NCBI GenBank assembly: GCA_003446665.1
Contig: DMCT01000110.1
Span: forward strand, 1-16,658
Direction: 5' to 3'
From: Synergistaceae bacterium
GTDB lineage: Bacteria > Synergistota > Synergistia > Synergistales > Thermovirgaceae
Length of the DNA stretch: 16,658 bases
In this document: one piece after another, positions 7,701 to 14,415 of the stretch
How the letters are laid out: each line of letters opens with the position of its first letter
Numbering within the stretch: the first letter of the stretch is position 1
Made by a program: the position numbers and the translations under genes
The notes under the pieces: model-generated
Told to the model about the DNA's origin: nothing
Databases searched by the model: none
What the model saw: only the letters and a program-made list of their open reading frames with translations

Positions 7701-9174
7701 TTCTATAAAGTTTTTCATGGAACAGGAGATCTTTCGCAGAGCAGAAAAACCTTTCCTCCACCTCATGACCGACGCTCAAACCAACAACGCACCCTTCGTC
7801 ACACGCGCCGAGGCTCACCAGCGGGTTGTGGAAAGACACAAGGGAAGCAAGGCCCCGACGCTTGGGCAATTTTCCTTCCGCCCCATGTATGGCAAGGTAG
7901 ATGGATCGAAAAGGCACTGGCTCATTCCCTACATGGGCAAAGTCAGCCCCATCGCCGCCTCTGCGGCCCGCCACTGGGGCATCGACGCCAGGGTCATGCC
8001 TACTGGCACGCCCCAATCGCGTTTTGCGGCGGACAGGCTCATACGAATGGAAACCTGCTTCCCTCTCAAAGGCGTAGTAGGAGACACCATTGCCGCGATC
8101 GAAGAACTCGTAGATGAAATCGGGAAAGAACGGCTGCTGAAAGAGTACGTAGTATTTCTGCCCACCACCAGCGGTCCCTGCCGTTTCGGTAAATACGTCG
8201 AGGTACTCAGGCTTTTCCTGGAACAATACGGCTTGGGGAACCTCCCCATTATTTCGCCCAGCTCCGCGAAGGGTTACCTGGACATGGAAACCCTATCCAT
8301 CGACTTGCCGCCCAGGAAACTGCTGGATCTCGTTTCGGACCTTTACAACGCAATTTTCGCAGCCGATATATACGACGATCTCCTCCTCCGCTACAGGCCT
8401 TACGCACATGATGCAGAAGAATTCAATGCCGCCGCCGGGAAAAGCCAGAGCGAGCTTGAAAACCTCCTGGAGACAAAAGGAGCTTCCTTTTCCGTGTTGT
8501 CACGGTGGGTAACGAAAAATATCAAGACCTTCAAGAAACTTTCAAACCAGGGAGAAAAAAGATTCCCACTGGTTCTATACATCGGCGAAATCTACATGCG
8601 CCAGCACGATCCATACACAGACCACGTTATCCGGAAGCTCGAGAGCCAGGGGCTCGAACTTATCCGCGGCCCGGTCCACGAGTGGCTTCGCTACGTCACG
8701 TATCTCGCATGGCGCAACACACACAGCATAAGTTACAAGGCGGCCGACTTTTACATGGACTGGACCGATCGCAAATTTATGAAAGTTCTGAAAAAAGAGC
8801 TTGGATATCGTCACGTGATCCCTCTACCCCGCAGAATCATCCAGAAAGCCGAGAAAGACGGCGTATACCATGGCGACGTAATGGGCGAATCGGCGCTGGC
8901 CATCGGACTTTTCAATGAATATCTCAAGGGGAGGCTAAACGGCGGCTCCGGGATATGCGGCATTTTCCACGTCGGCCCCTTTACCTGCATGCAAGAAGGC
9001 GTGTCGACGGCAAAAATGAGGGCGCTCCTCAAGGAGCATCGAAAGAAAGACCCTTCTCTCCTGGTCCCCATAATTCACGCCTTCTTTGGGGATTCGCCCA
9101 ATCCGAACCTGGACGCGGAAATAGCCGCTTTCAGGGAACAATGCTATCTTAAAGCCGAAAATTCAGGGCTCTAG
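4720..9174 (+). CDS. Giant acyl-CoA dehydratase activase: tandem BadF/HgdC ATPase, DUF2229 and D-component-like fusion
   Basis: A 1484-residue iron-sulfur ATPase of the BcrA/BadF/HgdC family. Known relatives use ATP to push low-potential electrons into 2-hydroxyacyl-CoA dehydratases or similar reductases. Domain order: ATPase module 1 (about 4-285, with FDIGSS at 8-13), ATPase module 2 (about 337-615, with VDGGSTTTK at 341-349, FEIGGQD at 451-457 and CQGGPALGK at 573-581), a cysteine knob (C657, C662, C680), a DUF2229-like region (about 690-900) and a C-terminal region resembling the HgdB/D-component (about 970-1484, with C991, C1113, C1154, C1413, C1424). Cluster cysteines of HgdC (C127/C166) correspond to C483 and C523, and candidate counterparts in module 1 are C134 and C186. 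The ATG at 4720 has AGGAGA seven bases upstream. No dehydratase subunit gene is adjacent, so its partner is unknown; a double-cubane-cluster reductase is one alternative. Confidence 0.9.
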   Translation: MVELYAGFDIGSSAIHCSVIDENLNVVYSPAPKTHCGQPLAVLKEAIWPELVQAINVTKLRSTAFTGIGASLFPSVFEGALYEYDSVTLARGIHLVAPDACAAFHLGAKDSYYFNISEKNGKPSILEWATNTKCGAGSGTLVEKQIRRLFVSDSGPSGGALPDGLFQAALREASEYTQAPGYNARCGVVIQSDLIHDQNEGMHRPLILAKLFRTVASNYVQDVIGSRCFDPDSKVVMTGGLARIAPIAEWIGKLTSTQIEIPGHFLNVGAIGAAILAAERGNSLVLDPERIGEVAQRARERRQFAPSLATSLSRVHLYEKEPVTIPAGAGSAEDPEVVLGVDGGSTTTKAVLVHMETGEILDSMYISTHGNPLKALQDIIRRFSNNRERYSIVGVCTTGSARKLFERVLVSPAKRKDLESRGFSVPDAAVDEITCHALGVKSWDSEIDTVFEIGGQDMKFTTFKRVNGRATDEVQEARMNYSCQAGAGQTLENMADIIALDVRDSLQEEALKAEKVPVIDATCGVFMEMEENRLIAENFSRSEIAAAIVRSTAASYFNKFVGGRRHVGDKCSCQGGPALGKAFLAAMAQVTGSDIHAYPYRELFGAYGASLWARKRILDCKARGEKTKTAFRGWDVSEATFSHEEQSCRDYFGALSCGTRNCTLKIFGIGDEQIVSGGFCPRGNSEGVSGQRRDYVSVFHEILERHFDGVVYDNLGTNAPEYKPTIGIRRCGSTIDEHAVWASALFRYLGFLPVLSPVSDQRISSLGTRLASTEYCVAMKLATGHAALMATDERISHIFIPSLIDTTSTEGRKRMYCIYTEAEGFVLKDLLALDDSRLLLPVWHLGKPAQMARELRRVMKKAGYDLPMAKILEAFRHADEKARIFLRDLAAEGEKFMQNLEISDEPGYVGTGRDYVLLDPEASSNSGYMFSKTRGMRYIPQIFLRHRFEEIPIDELVDNEYWKHSKDILQASVFIARQPNLYPVRLMNFACGPDSIKFFMEQEIFRRAEKPFLHLMTDAQTNNAPFVTRAEAHQRVVERHKGSKAPTLGQFSFRPMYGKVDGSKRHWLIPYMGKVSPIAASAARHWGIDARVMPTGTPQSRFAADRLIRMETCFPLKGVVGDTIAAIEELVDEIGKERLLKEYVVFLPTTSGPCRFGKYVEVLRLFLEQYGLGNLPIISPSSAKGYLDMETLSIDLPPRKLLDLVSDLYNAIFAADIYDDLLLRYRPYAHDAEEFNAAAGKSQSELENLLETKGASFSVLSRWVTKNIKTFKKLSNQGEKRFPLVLYIGEIYMRQHDPYTDHVIRKLESQGLELIRGPVHEWLRYVTYLAWRNTHSISYKAADFYMDWTDRKFMKVLKKELGYRHVIPLPRRIIQKAEKDGVYHGDVMGESALAIGLFNEYLKGRLNGGSGICGIFHVGPFTCMQEGVSTAKMRALLKEHRKKDPSLLVPIIHAFFGDSPNPNLDAEIAAFREQCYLKAENSGL
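5369..5393. repeat. Perfect 25-base palindrome inside the activase gene
   Basis: CCAATTACGTCC (5369-5380), one central A, then GGACGTAATTGG (5382-5393): two 12-base arms that are exact reverse complements. It encodes part of module 1 (around residues 217-225, SNYVQDVIG). The single-base centre fits a symmetric protein-binding site better than an RNA hairpin. Confidence 0.9.
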
Positions 9175-10064
9175 AAAAGGGAACCCGAAAACCACATCAC
9201 TAAAGCCGCGACAGGCGCTACCGTGAGGTTGTCCAGGCGGCCTGGAGTAAAGAGCTCGGTTATGGCTGTAGCCGCGGCTCCCAAAAAGAATATCGACGAG
9301 GGAATCGACACGAGCGAGGTAAGGTTCGAGAAAACGCAACCGGACACAAGGGCTATTACGAAGCAGGCAAGCGTTCCCTCGGCGGTTTTTTTACCAAAAA
9401 TGCGACGCCGGCCCCATCGCTTGCCCGCAATGACCGCCCAGGCATCGCCCAGGGTCATCATAACGGCCGCAGTCGGGCCTGACACTCCGGGAAAAAAGGA
9501 AGCAAGGGCCACTCCCCACAGGTACCAGGCCGTTCCCGACACGGCCTTGCGTTCGCTGTCTTTGCTCACCCATGAGAAAAACCTTTCAAACCCGCGGTCG
9601 AAACCGGTGCTCCTTTTTCGCAATACTTCCACAAGGAGTATCGCCAGCGCAAAGAAAAAAACGCAAACCCTGTATCCATCAAGGCCCCAGACCGGGAAAA
9701 AGCCCAGAGGAAACAGGAGACCGCACATCCGGTAAAGCTTGCGCCTCGGAAGAAATGGTATACCTTCGCGCCTGAGAGTCTCCCATTCGGCGTAAAGCCT
9801 GCGCCTGACGGCGAAGACACCGAACACCGTTATGGCAAGGGCCGGCAGGACAAAAAGAGGAATCGGCCCTTCCTCCAGGAGCCCCCAAAACCAGACGGGA
9901 GGAAGGGCAAATAGAACCGAAAGAAGAATCTTGCCGGGCAAAATAAGAAAAAACGTGGCGGCAAGGACAAACCCCATCGCCGTTGCCCAGGGCAAGGCAA
10001 CCATGTGCAAAACTAGGCCTGTAACAATAAGCAAAAGTCCCAATGTCTTTTCAGCGGCGCTCAC
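9171..10064 (-). CDS. Integral membrane dolichol/phytol kinase-like protein (SEC59/CdsA-like)
   Basis: A 297-residue polytopic membrane protein of the polyprenol/diacylglycerol kinase and phosphatidate cytidylyltransferase-like superfamily. The diagnostic stretch is near the C-terminus: LGDAWAVIAGKRWG (about 205-218), then KKTAEGTLA (225-233), and further on TELFTPGRLDN (269-279), matching the G-D-A, K-x-x-E-G-T and E...D-N signature of phytol/dolichol kinases, which use CTP. About five to six hydrophobic segments precede it. The substrate is probably an isoprenoid alcohol or lipid. I chose GTG at 10064 because AGGGGG lies seven bases upstream and a promoter-like pair lies just above; the frame is open up to a TTG at 10160, which has no ribosome site. 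Its stop shares CTAG with the stop of the convergent activase gene. Confidence 0.75.
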   Translation of the reverse strand: MSAAEKTLGLLLIVTGLVLHMVALPWATAMGFVLAATFFLILPGKILLSVLFALPPVWFWGLLEEGPIPLFVLPALAITVFGVFAVRRRLYAEWETLRREGIPFLPRRKLYRMCGLLFPLGFFPVWGLDGYRVCVFFFALAILLVEVLRKRSTGFDRGFERFFSWVSKDSERKAVSGTAWYLWGVALASFFPGVSGPTAAVMMTLGDAWAVIAGKRWGRRRIFGKKTAEGTLACFVIALVSGCVFSNLTSLVSIPSSIFFLGAAATAITELFTPGRLDNLTVAPVAALVMWFSGSLF

Positions 10065-10099
10065 CAAATAGCCCCCTACGGACGCGAAAATTTGTTCCA

Positions 10100-10128
10100 A
10101 TGATAGCTTACCGTTTTTTTGCTGGTAA
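10100..10128 (-). promoter_or_regulatory. Promoter for the lipid kinase-like gene
   Basis: On the minus strand TTACCA (10128-10123) and TATCAT (10105-10100) are 17 bases apart, matching 4/6 and 5/6 of the sigma-70 consensus. Transcription would start near 10093, giving a leader of about 30 bases to the GTG start at 10064. This supports the shorter start over the TTG at 10160. Confidence 0.4.
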
Positions 10129-10147
10129 AAAAGGCCTGAAGACCGCG

Positions 10148-10167
10148 CGTCGATCCGCAAGTCGACG
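10148..10167. promoter_or_regulatory. Inverted repeat between divergent genes (operator candidate)
   Basis: CGTCGA (10148-10153) and TCGACG (10162-10167) are exact inverted repeats with an 8-base spacer. They lie between the lipid kinase-like gene and the nitroreductase gene. The 20-base span suits a dimeric regulator, but each half contains self-complementary TCGA, which makes chance occurrence easier. Confidence 0.25.
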
Positions 10168-10213
10168 TTGTTAATGTAAGATAAGGTGTGTGACTATGAA
10201 GGGAGATAGACCA

Positions 10214-10750
10214 TTGAATTTTCTCGAACTCGTCCAGGTCCGTTACAGTTGTCGTGACTACCGGATCGATCCTGTAAGACGCGATGTCATAGATCGATGC
10301 ATTGAGGCGGCTCGCCTGGCACCTTCGGCCTGTAACGCCCAGCCTTGGAAATTTATCATAAGCGACGGTGACCCCTTGAGAAAGGACCTTGCCGAACAGG
10401 CCTTTTCGGGGATTTATTCCATGAACACTTTCGCGAAAAATGCCCCTGTGATAATAGCCGTACTAAGGCAATCCAAAAGCTATGCCCCTAAACTGGGAGG
10501 CATGTTTCGCGGCACCGACTTCAGCCTCCTCGACCTCGGGATGGCTTGTGAGCATCTGGCGCTCCAGGCTGCGGAAGAAGGCCTCGGGACCTGCTTCCTC
10601 GGGTGGTTCCATGAAAAGAACGTCAAAAAAATCCTGCACCTGCCCCTTGCCTCGAAGGTGGACCTTCTCATCTCCCTGGGTTATCCGGCACGAAACACAA
10701 GCCCGGCAAAAAACAGGAAGAATGTTGAAGAAATCAGGGAATATCGATAG
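10214..10750 (+). CDS. Nitroreductase family FMN protein
   Basis: A 178-residue member of the nitroreductase family, FMN-dependent NAD(P)H oxidoreductases that act as homodimers on nitro compounds, quinones or enones. Visible marks are the N-terminal FMN-binding VRYSCRDY (9-16), PSACNAQPWKFI (37-48), the central SLLDLGMACEHLALQA helix (104-119) and GLGTCFLGWF (123-132), ending with a ISLGYPA strand (153-159). Length fits the compact clostridial-type members. The TTG start at 10214 has AAGGGAG eight bases upstream and yields the typical MNFLEL opening; an upstream in-frame GTG at 10190 lacks a matching site. Physiological substrate cannot be told from sequence. Confidence 0.88.
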   Translation: MNFLELVQVRYSCRDYRIDPVRRDVIDRCIEAARLAPSACNAQPWKFIISDGDPLRKDLAEQAFSGIYSMNTFAKNAPVIIAVLRQSKSYAPKLGGMFRGTDFSLLDLGMACEHLALQAAEEGLGTCFLGWFHEKNVKKILHLPLASKVDLLISLGYPARNTSPAKNRKNVEEIREYR

Positions 10751-10973
10751 CATACAACAGGAAGGGAACGTCGGTCTACAGGATTAACGAAACGTTGGTG
10801 TAAGTGCGTTGTCCCGCAGGCCAGAAAGACCGTTGTTAGTCCAGCTTTTTCGGTCTGCGATTTGAGAAAACACTTAAAACCTGTTTCAGGGCTTGTAAAG
10901 GATGGAAAATCAACACTACAAACGGACTAGCTTCCGTGTGTAACCTACAAATTGATAAAGGGGAGTACATAAA
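10751..10973 (+). other. Intergenic region before the universal stress gene
   Basis: This 223-base stretch has no convincing gene. AGACCG (10827-10832) and CGGTCT (10851-10856) could pair over an 18-base loop, but no T-tract follows. A weak promoter-like pair, TTGTAA (10893-10898) and TACAAA (10917-10922), lies upstream of the universal stress gene. I see no clear terminator for the nitroreductase gene. Confidence 0.4.
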
Positions 10974-11432
10974 GTGCCTAAAAAAATTCTTGTAGCAGTT
11001 GATATGGGGAAACTTTCTGAACAGCTGGTCGACTACGGACACTCGGTAGCATCAAGGCTTGACGTCGAAGTTTCATTTCTGCATGTTTTACCCCATCCTA
11101 CAGTGTGGAAAGGTTTTGAAAAATGGATTCCTGAAGGCGCTCTCAAACAGGCGAAGGAAAGCGCCGAAAAGAAAATCCGTTACTACATACGCAAGGCTGA
11201 GGAGAAGTTTCCGGATCTCCCCGGCCATGAGCACAAAATTATATTCGCCGAGGGCAATCCATCGGAAGAAATCATAAAGACCGCCAAAGAGGGCGATTAC
11301 AATCTCGTAATCCTCGGCTATCGCGGGACCAGCACCATCGAGGGCATGATTGTCGGAAGCACCGCGTCGAACGTCACTCGCTACGCCCACTGCTCCGTAC
11401 TGATCTTTCGCCCTGGTTTCGATGTTTTTTGA
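10974..11432 (+). CDS. Universal stress protein, UspA family, ATP-binding type
   Basis: A 152-residue single-domain Usp. The opening KKILVAVDMG (3-12) is the first strand and nucleotide loop; the ATP-binding motif G-x2-G-x9-G-S is intact as G115, G118, G128 and S129, so this is the ATP-binding (MJ0577-like) class rather than the UspA-like non-binding class. The protein is cytosolic and usually dimeric; family members are linked to starvation and redox stress. The insertion around 42-85 is helical and charged (KQAKESAEKKIRYYIRKAEE). The GTG start at 10974 has AAAGGGGAG eight bases upstream. The ABC-F gene follows after 49 bases on the same strand and could be cotranscribed. Confidence 0.92.
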   Translation: MPKKILVAVDMGKLSEQLVDYGHSVASRLDVEVSFLHVLPHPTVWKGFEKWIPEGALKQAKESAEKKIRYYIRKAEEKFPDLPGHEHKIIFAEGNPSEEIIKTAKEGDYNLVILGYRGTSTIEGMIVGSTASNVTRYAHCSVLIFRPGFDVF

Positions 11433-11481
11433 GTTACATGCAAACATGTGAATATCAAATTGAGATGGGGCAAATCATTGC

Positions 11482-13428
11482 ATGATCCGGATACAAAATC
11501 TTTCGCTGACCCTCGGGGGCAAGGTCCTTTTCAGCAACCTGTCCTGGGCCGTACCTGCAGGTAGTCGTTGGGGTCTGATAGGGGCAAACGGGACAGGCAA
11601 GACTACACTCATGAAAATTTTAACAGGCGCCATAGCCCCCGACTCGGGAACTGTGGAAATGCCTTCGCATGCTACTATCGGGTACCTCCCGCAGGATTTC
11701 ATCAAATTGAACAATCTGACCATCATGGCCTTTTTAAGAAAGCGACAGGGCATAGATGACGTCGAAAAACACCTCCTTTACCTGGAAGAAAGAATAGCTT
11801 CCGGGGACGACGACAAATCCACGCTGCTCGCCTATGAGAGACAGCGCGAACGCTTTGAAACCATGAAAGGCTATTCTTTCGAGGCAGAAGCCGGGAAAAT
11901 TCTTGCGGGTCTGGGGTTTTCCCCCGCGGACGCCGGACGCTCCTGCCTGGAGTTCTCCGGCGGGTGGAAGATGCGGATATACCTGGCCGCACTCCTGCTG
12001 GAAAGGCCCGATATCCTCCTTCTTGACGAACCCACGAACCATCTTGACCTTGAAAGCGTCAACTGGGTTGAACGCCATCTTACATCCTTTCCGGGTACCG
12101 TAATCGTCATCTCTCACGACAGGCACTTCCTCGATTCCGTCACTGAAAAGACGGCCGAACTGACCGTAGGGAAAATAGAAACCTACAAGGGCGGTTATAC
12201 CGAATACCTGGAGGAAAAAAACAGGCGAGAGGAAATTTCCCGAAAGACCATAAAAAAACTGGAGCGGCGCCGAGAGGAAATAATGTCTTTCGCTGAAAGG
12301 TTCCGATACAAGGCGTCCAAAGCCTCACAGGTCCAAAGCCGCCTGAAACAGCTTGATAAGGATCAGCCCGTCGAGGCCTTGACGAAAGAAAAGAGGGCCT
12401 CCATAAAATTTCCGCCCTGCCCCAGGAGCGGACTGGAAGTCTTTAAATGCGAAAATCTGGGCAAATCCTACGGTGAAAAGAAGGTGCTCGAAGGCGTCAG
12501 CCTGAACATACGAAGAGGCGAAAAGCTAGCCCTCGTAGGGGTAAACGGAGCGGGTAAATCGACGCTCGCGCGGATAATGGCGGGGGTCGAGCCGCCATGT
12601 GCGGGAATGGTACATTACGGTCACAACGTTAAAAAGGCTTTTTTCTCGCAAGAGTCGCAAGCCAACCTGGGCATGGGCAATACTGTGTGGCAGGAGGTCC
12701 TTTCCGTTACGTCGCAGGTCTCCGACGCCGAAAGGCGAAACCTGTTGGGAGCCTTCCTCTTCGAGGGTGACGAAATCGAAAAACCGGTTAGCGTCCTCTC
12801 GGGTGGTGAAATGTCACGTCTATCGCTGCTCAAGCTTCTTCTCACCGACGCGAATTTCCTGATTCTGGACGAACCTACAAACCATCTTGACATAGCCACA
12901 AGGGAGATACTTCTTCATGCCCTCCAGGGTTGGGACGGAACAGCCGTCATAGTAAGCCACGACAGATGGTTCCTGGATGGGATCGTCAACAAAGTCATAG
13001 AAATTCGCCGCGGAAAGTGTCGGGTTTTCCCGGGCAACGTCTCCTACTACCTCGAAAAACGCGAAGAAGAGGAAACAGGCGATTTGGGACAACAGGAAAC
13101 CGCAGTCGGGACACACCCCCGTGAAGTTTCCTTGAAGGATCGCAAGAGGATCGAGGCGGCAAAAAGAAACGAGCGTTACAGGATTAGAAAAACGGTTCTG
13201 GATGAACTTGAACCACTAGAAAGGGAGATTTCCAAATCCGAAAGACGGCGCGACGAAATCGACGAACTTCTCTGCAACCCCGAGGTACTCGAAGATTCCG
13301 ATCGGATACGGGAACTGATGATGGAGCGGGACGAGATAGGAAAATATCTTGAGGCATCCCTGGAAGAATGGGAAGCCATGATGGAGCGGCTCGAAGAAAT
13401 CGACAAGGCCTTCGCGGAAAACCTCTAG
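11482..13428 (+). CDS. ABC-F family ATPase (Uup/YheS-like)
   Basis: A 648-residue soluble protein with two ABC ATPase domains and no membrane segment, typical of ABC-F proteins that act on the ribosome. Domain 1: Walker A GANGTGKT (34-41), signature FSGG (158-161), Walker B with LDEPTNHLDL (181-190, catalytic E183) and H212. A charged linker (about 240-305, the P-site tRNA interaction motif region) follows. Domain 2: GVNGAGKS (353-360), LSGGE (439-443), LDEPTNHLDI (462-471, E464) and H493. Residues about 550-648 form a charged coiled coil like that of Uup. Signature 1 has F in place of L. The ATG start has only a weak GGGG site 11 bases upstream. Subtype is uncertain; a housekeeping role in translation is more likely than antibiotic resistance. 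Its stop shares CTAG with the M23 gene stop. Confidence 0.92.
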   Translation: MIRIQNLSLTLGGKVLFSNLSWAVPAGSRWGLIGANGTGKTTLMKILTGAIAPDSGTVEMPSHATIGYLPQDFIKLNNLTIMAFLRKRQGIDDVEKHLLYLEERIASGDDDKSTLLAYERQRERFETMKGYSFEAEAGKILAGLGFSPADAGRSCLEFSGGWKMRIYLAALLLERPDILLLDEPTNHLDLESVNWVERHLTSFPGTVIVISHDRHFLDSVTEKTAELTVGKIETYKGGYTEYLEEKNRREEISRKTIKKLERRREEIMSFAERFRYKASKASQVQSRLKQLDKDQPVEALTKEKRASIKFPPCPRSGLEVFKCENLGKSYGEKKVLEGVSLNIRRGEKLALVGVNGAGKSTLARIMAGVEPPCAGMVHYGHNVKKAFFSQESQANLGMGNTVWQEVLSVTSQVSDAERRNLLGAFLFEGDEIEKPVSVLSGGEMSRLSLLKLLLTDANFLILDEPTNHLDIATREILLHALQGWDGTAVIVSHDRWFLDGIVNKVIEIRRGKCRVFPGNVSYYLEKREEEETGDLGQQETAVGTHPREVSLKDRKRIEAAKRNERYRIRKTVLDELEPLEREISKSERRRDEIDELLCNPEVLEDSDRIRELMMERDEIGKYLEASLEEWEAMMERLEEIDKAFAENL

Positions 13429-14312
13429 GACAGGCCTCCTTCAAAAAGGGGAAGCGGGTTTACCCACTTTCCCTGTACCCGTACACCAAAATGCAGATGC
13501 GGCCCCGTAACACGGCCGGTCTGGCCCGTCTTTCCCACCAAATCACCGGGTTCCACTTTATCCCCGGCTTTAACGGAAATTTCTGAAAGATGCATCATGA
13601 CGGAAAACACGCCATTTCCGTGATCGATATAAACGCATTTACCCGCAAAATAAAGGTCATCGGCCAAGGCTACGACTCCCCTCGACGGAGCGGCAACTGG
13701 CGTTCCCAACACGGCACGGAGATCAACACCCTTGTGAAAGCCTTTCGCGGTTTTGTTCATGGTCCTTTTGGTGCCATAAGGGCTCGTTACTGCACCCTTC
13801 AGCGGAGGGTGAAAAGGAACCTCCCACATCCTTTCCGGACTCGAACCTGCCAGGGCTTCCTTCACCATGGCAGCCTCCCGATTTATGCGGTCCAAAACAT
13901 CCTTAGGCGGGGTCACCATGTTCTCCGAAAGCGAGAGGTGCTGCTCAGGGTACTCCACAGTGACCAGCATAACTTCCCTTGAAAGCTCCCTTTTCTGGCC
14001 CCTTGCGGTAATCTCCGCTTCCAGCGAAAAAGATGCCCCGCCGGCTTCGTCCGCCTCGGTTCCCAACATGGCCAAAGCAACGTACCTGTCTGCTTCCTTG
14101 CGAAAATCCAGAGGAACTTTCGTCTCTCGCCAAAAGAGGACGCCGCCTTCCGGTGGATCTTCCACGGAGACCATAACCGTGAAGGGTTTACCTACTTCCA
14201 CACGACCAGGCGCCGTTAGTATCACTTCCGCGGCAAACGCCCCATTTGCCGCGATGATAAACAACATCATCACGGCAAGGATAAACTTTTTTGAGATTTT
14301 GTTATTTAACAT
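13425..14312 (-). CDS. Secreted M23 family metallopeptidase (LytM/peptidoglycan endopeptidase)
   Basis: A 295-residue exported protein with a signal peptide (KISKKF, hydrophobic core to about residue 22, cleavage near AFA at 27-28). An Ig-like beta domain (about 30-120) is followed by a linker and a C-terminal M23 domain (about 170-285). Zinc ligands H193 and D197 (HKGVD) and H274 (PHLHFGV) are present, with the other active-site histidines H241 and H272, so the enzyme looks active rather than a degenerate LytM. It should cut peptide cross-links in peptidoglycan in the periplasm. The ATG at 14312 has GGAGG six bases upstream and begins the signal peptide; the open frame reaches 14351 but that extension crosses a hairpin and lacks a site. 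It lies downstream of the AI-2E-family gene by 103 bases. Confidence 0.92.
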   Translation of the reverse strand: MLNNKISKKFILAVMMLFIIAANGAFAAEVILTAPGRVEVGKPFTVMVSVEDPPEGGVLFWRETKVPLDFRKEADRYVALAMLGTEADEAGGASFSLEAEITARGQKRELSREVMLVTVEYPEQHLSLSENMVTPPKDVLDRINREAAMVKEALAGSSPERMWEVPFHPPLKGAVTSPYGTKRTMNKTAKGFHKGVDLRAVLGTPVAAPSRGVVALADDLYFAGKCVYIDHGNGVFSVMMHLSEISVKAGDKVEPGDLVGKTGQTGRVTGPHLHFGVRVQGKWVNPLPLFEGGLS

Positions 14313-14344
14313 GGGATTCCTCCAGTAACTCCGGTAAATCTTTC

Positions 14345-14365
14345 TTTCCAACCCTCAGTTGGAAA
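14345..14365 (-). promoter_or_regulatory. Hairpin in the region upstream of the M23 gene
   Basis: TTTCCAAC (14345-14352) and GTTGGAAA (14358-14365) form a perfect 8-bp stem with a five-base loop. Neither strand has a T-tract after it. It sits between the AI-2E-family stop (14416) and the M23 ribosome site, so it may shield or process the M23 leader. Confidence 0.45.
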
Positions 14366-14415
14366 CCCACTCCATAACCGAACCCGTCTCCACCTTCACC
14401 GGAACAGGTCGGAGT

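Noticed and set aside
7471..8226. Long open frame antisense to the activase gene (251 codons)
   Set aside because: It lies wholly within the activase coding region, has no recognisable domain or ribosome site, and the sense strand carries clear family motifs. It is a codon-bias shadow.
10065..10160. N-terminal extension of the lipid kinase-like protein to TTG 10160
   Set aside because: No ribosome site precedes the TTG, the extra 32 residues are not membrane-like, and a promoter-like pair lies within the stretch. It cannot be fully excluded.
11436..11449. ACATG/CATGT hairpin between the universal stress and ABC-F genes
   Set aside because: The stem is only five perfect pairs with no T-tract, too weak to call as a terminator or regulatory site.
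11482..13428. Antibiotic-resistance ABC-F protein
   Set aside because: The C-terminal coiled coil and housekeeping neighbours resemble Uup/YheS; nothing in the linker or context points to a resistance subtype.
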